From: Clostridiales bacterium 1_7_47FAA | Lineage (GTDB): Bacteria; Bacillota; Clostridia; Lachnospirales; Lachnospiraceae | Assembly: GCA_000155435.1 (NCBI GenBank) | Contig: DS990260.1 | Coordinates: 345,318-409,317, forward strand | Length of the DNA: 64,000 nt | Direction: 5' to 3' | Shown: piece after piece, positions 59,962 to 64,000 of the stretch | How positions within the stretch are numbered: the first letter of the stretch is position 1 | Layout: every line of letters starts with the position of its first letter | Program-made: the position numbers and the translations under genes | Notes under the pieces: generated by a model | What the model was told of the DNA's origin: nothing | The model's input: only the letters and a program-made list of their open reading frames with translations | The model's database searches: none

Positions 59962-62271
59962 TCAGTGTCTGCCCCGGTTATAATTAATCAGGCAGCCTGC
60001 CTTTACAATCTCACGTTCCTCCGCGGTCATATCCGTAATATATAAATCCAGTGTCTTTACCGGAACTTCTTTTTCCCCGTCCCCAAGGACATATGCCTTG
60101 ATGTTCTTTAAATCCCCGTCAAGGGCAGCACGGACGCCGGGAACATAGATGTAATCCCCTACTTCAAACTCAGGATCTGCCTCCATCTGGAAGGGGACCA
60201 TTCCCCAGTTCATCACATTGGAGCGGTAGCGCTTGGTTGCGAATTCCTTACATATATTGGCAAGGCCTCCGATAACCCGCTGGCAGCTGGCAGCCTGCTC
60301 CCTTGCAGAACCGTCCCCCGGCTTCACTGCATAAATCATGCTGCCAATCTCCGTATCCTTTACCGTCACCTGTTCATTGCCCTCAATCTGGTTGATGGCC
60401 TTAAATATATTCTTAAGCCTTGGCTCCAGCTCCAGTTCCCTGTCAGCGCCTTCCTGAACCCTTGCTTTCTCTAACTTATCCACTTCCTTTGTGCGTCCCA
60501 CATACTCAGGGTCCCTTCTGGAAAGGGTAAACTCTGCCAGTCCCAGCGGATTGGAGCGGTAGGAGGAAGTCTCGCCGGATGGAATCAGTTCATCGGTGGT
60601 GGTCACCGGGTCCATGATCTTGGAACATACCTTTAGAAGGATATTGTCTGCCAGGGGACTCATCTCCGGCCAGTCCTTAATGTTCGGACCGTAGATAAGG
60701 TCCTTATCCGTATTCCCGCTGCCATACCCCATATACACACGGTTCTTATAGGAAATGTCGTCAAACCCATATTCAGGCACATTGCCCCAGCAGTCCATCT
60801 CCCAGGCAGAGGTAAGCCTGCCTCCATTGGCCGCGGTGGCGGCAATGGAACGTGCATCCATAAGCGCCACTGCCGCCATCTGTCCGTTCCCAGGCTTGGA
60901 ACCCTCCCGGTTGGGGAAGTTCCTGGTGGTATGGCGGATGCTGAGTCCATTGTTGCAGGGGGTATCCCCGGCGCCAAAGCATGGGCCGCAGAACGCCGTA
61001 CGGATGATGGCTCCTGCATCCATCAGGTCAGACACAGCCCCCTTCTTCACAAGGTCTGCGAATACAGGCTGTGAGGACGGGTATACTGCCAGTGAAAATT
61101 CATCGCAACCGCAGTTCCTGCCCTTCAGCGCATGGGCTGCTTCTATTACATTGCTGTAGGTTCCGCCTGCACAGCCTGCAATCACTGCCTGCTGTACCAT
61201 CAGTCCGCCGTCTATCACTTTGTCAAGAAGGGTGAATTCCGCCTTGCCGCCTGATATCCTGGCTGCTTCCTTCTCAACGCCTGCAAGGATATCCTGCATG
61301 TTGGCCTTCAGCTCATCAATCTCATATGTATTGCTTGGATGGAAGGGAAGGGCAATCATGGGCTTTACCGTGGACAGGTCCACATAAACACAGCCGTCGT
61401 AATATGCCACATCAGCCGGGGATAACTCCTTATAGTCCTCTGCCCGGTTGTGTTTTGCAAGATAATCCCTGGTATCCTCATCCGTCTTCCAGATGGAGCT
61501 TAAACAGGTGGTCTCCGTGGTCATCACATCAACGCCGTTGCGGTAATCCGTGGGCATGGAGGCAACGCCCGGTCCCACAAACTCCATTACCTTATTCTTC
61601 ACATAGCCATTCTTAAACACGGCTCCTATGATGGCCAGGGCAATATCCTGAGGTCCTGTGCCCGGACGCGGCGCCCCGTCAAGATACACGGCAACCACGC
61701 CTGGATAGGCCACGTCATATGTATCCCGAAGCAGCTGCTTTACCAGCTCACCGCCGCCCTCACCCACTGCCATGGTTCCCAGCGCGCCGTAGCGAGTGTG
61801 GCTGTCAGAGCCAAGGATCATCTTCCCGCAGCCCGCCATCATTTCCCTCATATACTGATGGATGACCGCAATATGGGGAGGCACGTAAATCCCGCCATAC
61901 TTCTTGGCAGCGGAAAGCCCGAACATGTGGTCATCCTCATTGATGGTGCCACCCACTGCGCAGAGCGTGTTATGGCAATTGGTCAGTACGTAAGGAATGG
62001 GAAACTGCTCCATACCGGATGCCTTGGCCGTCTGCACGATGCCCACAAAGGTGATGTCGTGGCTGGCCATGCTGTCAAAACGGAGCTTCAGATGTTCCAT
62101 ATTATCAGATGTGTTGTGTGCCTCAAGAATGGAATATGCGATGGTTCCCTTCCTGGCAGCTTCCTTATCCGCCTCCCTGCCGGTCAGGGCCTTCACTTTC
62201 CCGCTTTCTGCTTCCGGAACAATCTCCGTCCCATTTACCAGGTAAATACCGTTTTCATATAATGATACCAT
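59962..62271 (-). CDS. Aconitase-family hydratase
   Basis: 769 residues with the aconitase domain order: [15 protein letters not shown]-like [26 protein letters not shown], the 4Fe-4S ligands FCGPC with DTPCNNG, and the swivel domain near the C-terminus ([17 protein letters not shown]). It interconverts citrate and isocitrate in this context, since citrate synthase is the next gene. GGAGG is eight bases before ATG 62271; the frame extends upstream to 62316. No isocitrate dehydrogenase is adjacent. The family also includes other hydro-lyases, so the substrate is inferred from context. Confidence 0.9.
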   Translation of the reverse strand: MVSLYENGIYLVNGTEIVPEAESGKVKALTGREADKEAARKGTIAYSILEAHNTSDNMEHLKLRFDSMASHDITFVGIVQTAKASGMEQFPIPYVLTNCHNTLCAVGGTINEDDHMFGLSAAKKYGGIYVPPHIAVIHQYMREMMAGCGKMILGSDSHTRYGALGTMAVGEGGGELVKQLLRDTYDVAYPGVVAVYLDGAPRPGTGPQDIALAIIGAVFKNGYVKNKVMEFVGPGVASMPTDYRNGVDVMTTETTCLSSIWKTDEDTRDYLAKHNRAEDYKELSPADVAYYDGCVYVDLSTVKPMIALPFHPSNTYEIDELKANMQDILAGVEKEAARISGGKAEFTLLDKVIDGGLMVQQAVIAGCAGGTYSNVIEAAHALKGRNCGCDEFSLAVYPSSQPVFADLVKKGAVSDLMDAGAIIRTAFCGPCFGAGDTPCNNGLSIRHTTRNFPNREGSKPGNGQMAAVALMDARSIAATAANGGRLTSAWEMDCWGNVPEYGFDDISYKNRVYMGYGSGNTDKDLIYGPNIKDWPEMSPLADNILLKVCSKIMDPVTTTDELIPSGETSSYRSNPLGLAEFTLSRRDPEYVGRTKEVDKLEKARVQEGADRELELEPRLKNIFKAINQIEGNEQVTVKDTEIGSMIYAVKPGDGSAREQAASCQRVIGGLANICKEFATKRYRSNVMNWGMVPFQMEADPEFEVGDYIYVPGVRAALDGDLKNIKAYVLGDGEKEVPVKTLDLYITDMTAEEREIVKAGCLINYNRGRH

Positions 62272-62354
62272 TTCCTTTACCTCCGGTCTTATATATTTTA
62301 CAAAAAAGGGCCGCACTGTTCATGGCGCATGCCCCTTTGCCTTCATTGTTTAAT

Positions 62355-62383
62355 ACTATAAAGCAAAATTTTCGATTTGTCCA
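62355..62383 (-). promoter_or_regulatory. Promoter of the aconitase-citrate synthase unit
   Basis: Minus strand TGGACA (62383-62378), 17-bp spacer, TATAGT (62360-62355). Confidence 0.75.
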
Positions 62384-62492
62384 GCTTTTTTACTGTAGTT
62401 TCCACAGCTTTTATATTGTGGTTCATTTTATTTTTCACATGCCATTCACTGTCACCCATTACAGCTTTATCACTGCAAAGCGGCGGTATAAC

Positions 62493-63539
62493 CTACCAGT
62501 TCATGACAAAAAGACTGATGCACACAAGAAAATAAAGAATCATGCCCACATTTAAAACCACTGTCTTGAAACGTGTGCCTTTTTTAATGGGCCATGTCCC
62601 AGGTTCAAGGTGAATCTGTCTGCGGTACAGGATCAACAGCACAATACCTCCTACAAGACAGGCCACCATGAACACAAAATACCCTACCATGAGAAAGCCT
62701 GATACGGCGGCTATGACAGCTCTAAGGTCCACTGACAGCATCCGTTCCATTCCCTGAACGAACCAGGAGCCGTCAAAGGCCCCGCTGGCGCCTTTGGTCA
62801 GTTCAACTGCAATGGCGCCGCCCAAAAGATTAAAAATCATGTGGAACGCAATGGTATAGCCCACCTTTCCCGTCTTGGCATATACATAGGCCCACAGGAC
62901 GCCGATTCCAAAAGCATAGAAGAACTGGGAGAAATTACCATGGGCCATCCCGAACATAAGGCCCGACATAAGGATGGCCGGTCCTTCCCCATACCCCAGA
63001 AGCCGGTCCATGAGCAGTTTCCTGAAAAACAGTTCCTCCACAACCGGGGCCATGAGCACGGTGAACAGCACCGTCATCCACACTCCGGAATTCATCAGCA
63101 GTTCGTTCAGCTGGCTGCCATCCACGCCGGAAGGCTTGAACCATTCCACAAACTGCCCCAGCAGGTTCCCTGCCAGCCCGATTCCCACTGAAATCACAAG
63201 GCAGGCCGCAAACTTGCCGATTCCCCAGGGCTGCCTCTGCGCATGGCCGCATTTGGGAATCAGCTGGATTAGGGCCACGGACACGGGAAATGCCACAAAG
63301 TACATGGGTATGGCGGACAGTAGGATGAGTCCCGCCCCGCTGAATAAATCAATGATCCCGCCTAACAGGTAGTTAATGAAACCCGCAAATGCAATCACCG
63401 CAATCTGGGCCAGGAATGTCACTATCATAAAAGCGGCAGCCACCAGACCCACATGGGAAAACTGCCTTCTCTGCCTCCTTCCCAGCGCCTTTGCCTCTTC
63501 CTCCAATTGCCTTGCCGTGTAGTCCTCTTCCTGCATCAT
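62493..63539 (-). CDS. CPBP-family intramembrane metalloprotease
   Basis: 348 residues with about eight membrane segments. The Abi/CPBP motifs are EELFFRKL (EExxxR, motif 1) and FGMAHGNFSQFFYAF (FxxxH, motif 2), followed by AFHMIFNLLGG (motif 3). Eukaryotic Rce1 and bacterial relatives cleave prenylated or bacteriocin-related peptides inside the membrane; some give bacteriocin self-immunity. No bacteriocin gene is seen here. The ribosome site is weak (GGGAG about 15 bases upstream), and a second ATG follows directly. Confidence 0.9.
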   Translation of the reverse strand: MMQEEDYTARQLEEEAKALGRRQRRQFSHVGLVAAAFMIVTFLAQIAVIAFAGFINYLLGGIIDLFSGAGLILLSAIPMYFVAFPVSVALIQLIPKCGHAQRQPWGIGKFAACLVISVGIGLAGNLLGQFVEWFKPSGVDGSQLNELLMNSGVWMTVLFTVLMAPVVEELFFRKLLMDRLLGYGEGPAILMSGLMFGMAHGNFSQFFYAFGIGVLWAYVYAKTGKVGYTIAFHMIFNLLGGAIAVELTKGASGAFDGSWFVQGMERMLSVDLRAVIAAVSGFLMVGYFVFMVACLVGGIVLLILYRRQIHLEPGTWPIKKGTRFKTVVLNVGMILYFLVCISLFVMNW

Positions 63540-63576
63540 ATGTTATGTTATTTTCTCCCTGTGTGAATTTGGTATA

Positions 63577-63600
63577 TTTCTGTTGCAATTGCAACAGAAA
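63577..63600. promoter_or_regulatory. 24-bp perfect palindrome, probable Crp/Fnr-type operator
   Basis: Both halves match exactly: TTTCTGTTGCAA followed by its reverse complement. It lies between the divergent CPBP protease and the Crp/Fnr-type regulator and covers the -35 box of the latter, so the regulator probably represses or tunes its own gene. Confidence 0.8.
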
Positions 63601-63611
63601 AGTATTATGAT
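63583..63611 (+). promoter_or_regulatory. Promoter of the Crp/Fnr-type gene
   Basis: TTGCAA (63583-63588) inside the palindrome, 17-bp spacer, TATGAT (63606-63611), about 35 nt before the start codon. Confidence 0.6.
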
Positions 63612-63650
63612 ATTCATTATCATACCATAAATAATAGCAGGGTAAAAGAG

Positions 63651-64000
63651 ATGACAGAATATTTTCAGAAAAACTTATTTAAAGATATATCCATGGAAGA
63701 ATATAAAAGCCTGCTCACCTGCCTGGACGGCAGGACCAGACAGTTCCGGGCCGGCGATATAATATGTGATTACGACAAGGGCTTTGACGATATCGGTATC
63801 ATCGGCAAAGGCAGCGCCTCCGTGGTCCGTTATGAATTCAATGGAGCCAGGACCATCCTGGAGCGGCTTGGACCCCAGGACATCTTTGGCCACCTGCTGT
63901 CCTGTGACGGAAATGAACACGCGGGAATCAGCGTTATCAGCGACAGCGCCTGCGATGTGCTTTTCATACACTATGCAACCATCAGTTCCCCCTGCACCAA
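63651..64000 (+). CDS. Crp/Fnr-family transcription regulator (3' part outside window)
   Basis: The frame from ATG 63651 is open to the right edge (116 codons). It encodes a cyclic-nucleotide-binding-type jelly roll: LLTCLDGRTRQFRAGDIICDYDKG, GIIGKGSASVVRYEFNGARTILERLGPQDIFG, ACDVLFIHY, given here in part. No Fnr-type N-terminal Cys cluster is present, so oxygen sensing by FeS is unlikely in this part. The helix-turn-helix should follow beyond the window. Preceded by AAAAGAG and by the 24-bp palindrome. Confidence 0.85.
   Translation, partial: MTEYFQKNLFKDISMEEYKSLLTCLDGRTRQFRAGDIICDYDKGFDDIGIIGKGSASVVRYEFNGARTILERLGPQDIFGHLLSCDGNEHAGISVISDSACDVLFIHYATISSPCT

Overview
The window is about half G+C, densely packed, and reads as chromosome of an anaerobic, spore-related Clostridia species, most likely a gut Lachnospiraceae of the Enterocloster/Clostridium bolteae-clostridioforme type. 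This placement is inferred from a pyruvate:ferredoxin oxidoreductase, a spore-photoproduct-lyase-like radical SAM protein, a T-box-controlled leuS, the whiA/rapZ/hprK/Crh-type cluster and many low-complexity Clostridia-type hypotheticals. No 16S rRNA is present, so the species is not proven. No CRISPR array, prophage or intact insertion sequence was seen.

Left part (1-20 kb, almost all minus strand): a truncated PAS sensor kinase is translationally coupled to a solute-binding lipoprotein. Then come greA-lysS behind a perfect consensus promoter, and dnaE-pfkA-(small DUF)-dusB. A long cell-envelope and carbon-regulation run follows: a glycoside-hydrolase-like lipoprotein, a DUF1653 protein, uvrC, hprK, murB, rapZ, whiA and an HPr paralogue whose phosphorylatable His is replaced by Glu. 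It ends in a good terminator.

Middle (20-34 kb): a mannitol-dehydrogenase-family oxidoreductase, a 47-residue secreted peptide, a small Xre regulator, and a complete sucrose module (scrR, PTS EIIBCA, GH32 hydrolase) whose promoter sits between two matching operators. Then YccF, a SPL-family radical SAM enzyme, tRNA-Ala(GGC), a decayed ADP-ribosylglycohydrolase carrying a striking perfect inverted repeat, a PC4-like protein, an MmcQ/YjbR protein and cyclopropane fatty acid synthase.

34-49 kb: nifJ, a VanW/peptidoglycan-binding membrane protein, a PHP phosphoesterase, an AI-2E-type permease with an AlaX editing protein, a Cys/Gly-rich short protein, several conserved unknowns, an L,D-transpeptidase and T-box-leuS.

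49-64 kb is the most accessory-looking part. It holds a helix-turn-helix/desulfoferrodoxin fusion beside a chloramphenicol-acetyltransferase remnant, a DUF1538 membrane protein with a tandem PII-like partner, a diguanylate cyclase, an endonuclease-Q-like PHP domain fused to a UvrD-type helicase, and a roughly 350-bp imperfect palindrome. Aconitase-citrate synthase, a CPBP protease and the start of a Crp/Fnr regulator preceded by a 24-bp perfect palindrome complete the window.

The strongest candidates for undescribed biology are the EndoQ-UvrD fusion with its repeat linker and clamp-binding tail, the HTH-desulfoferrodoxin fusion, the large palindrome, and the Crp/Fnr palindrome.
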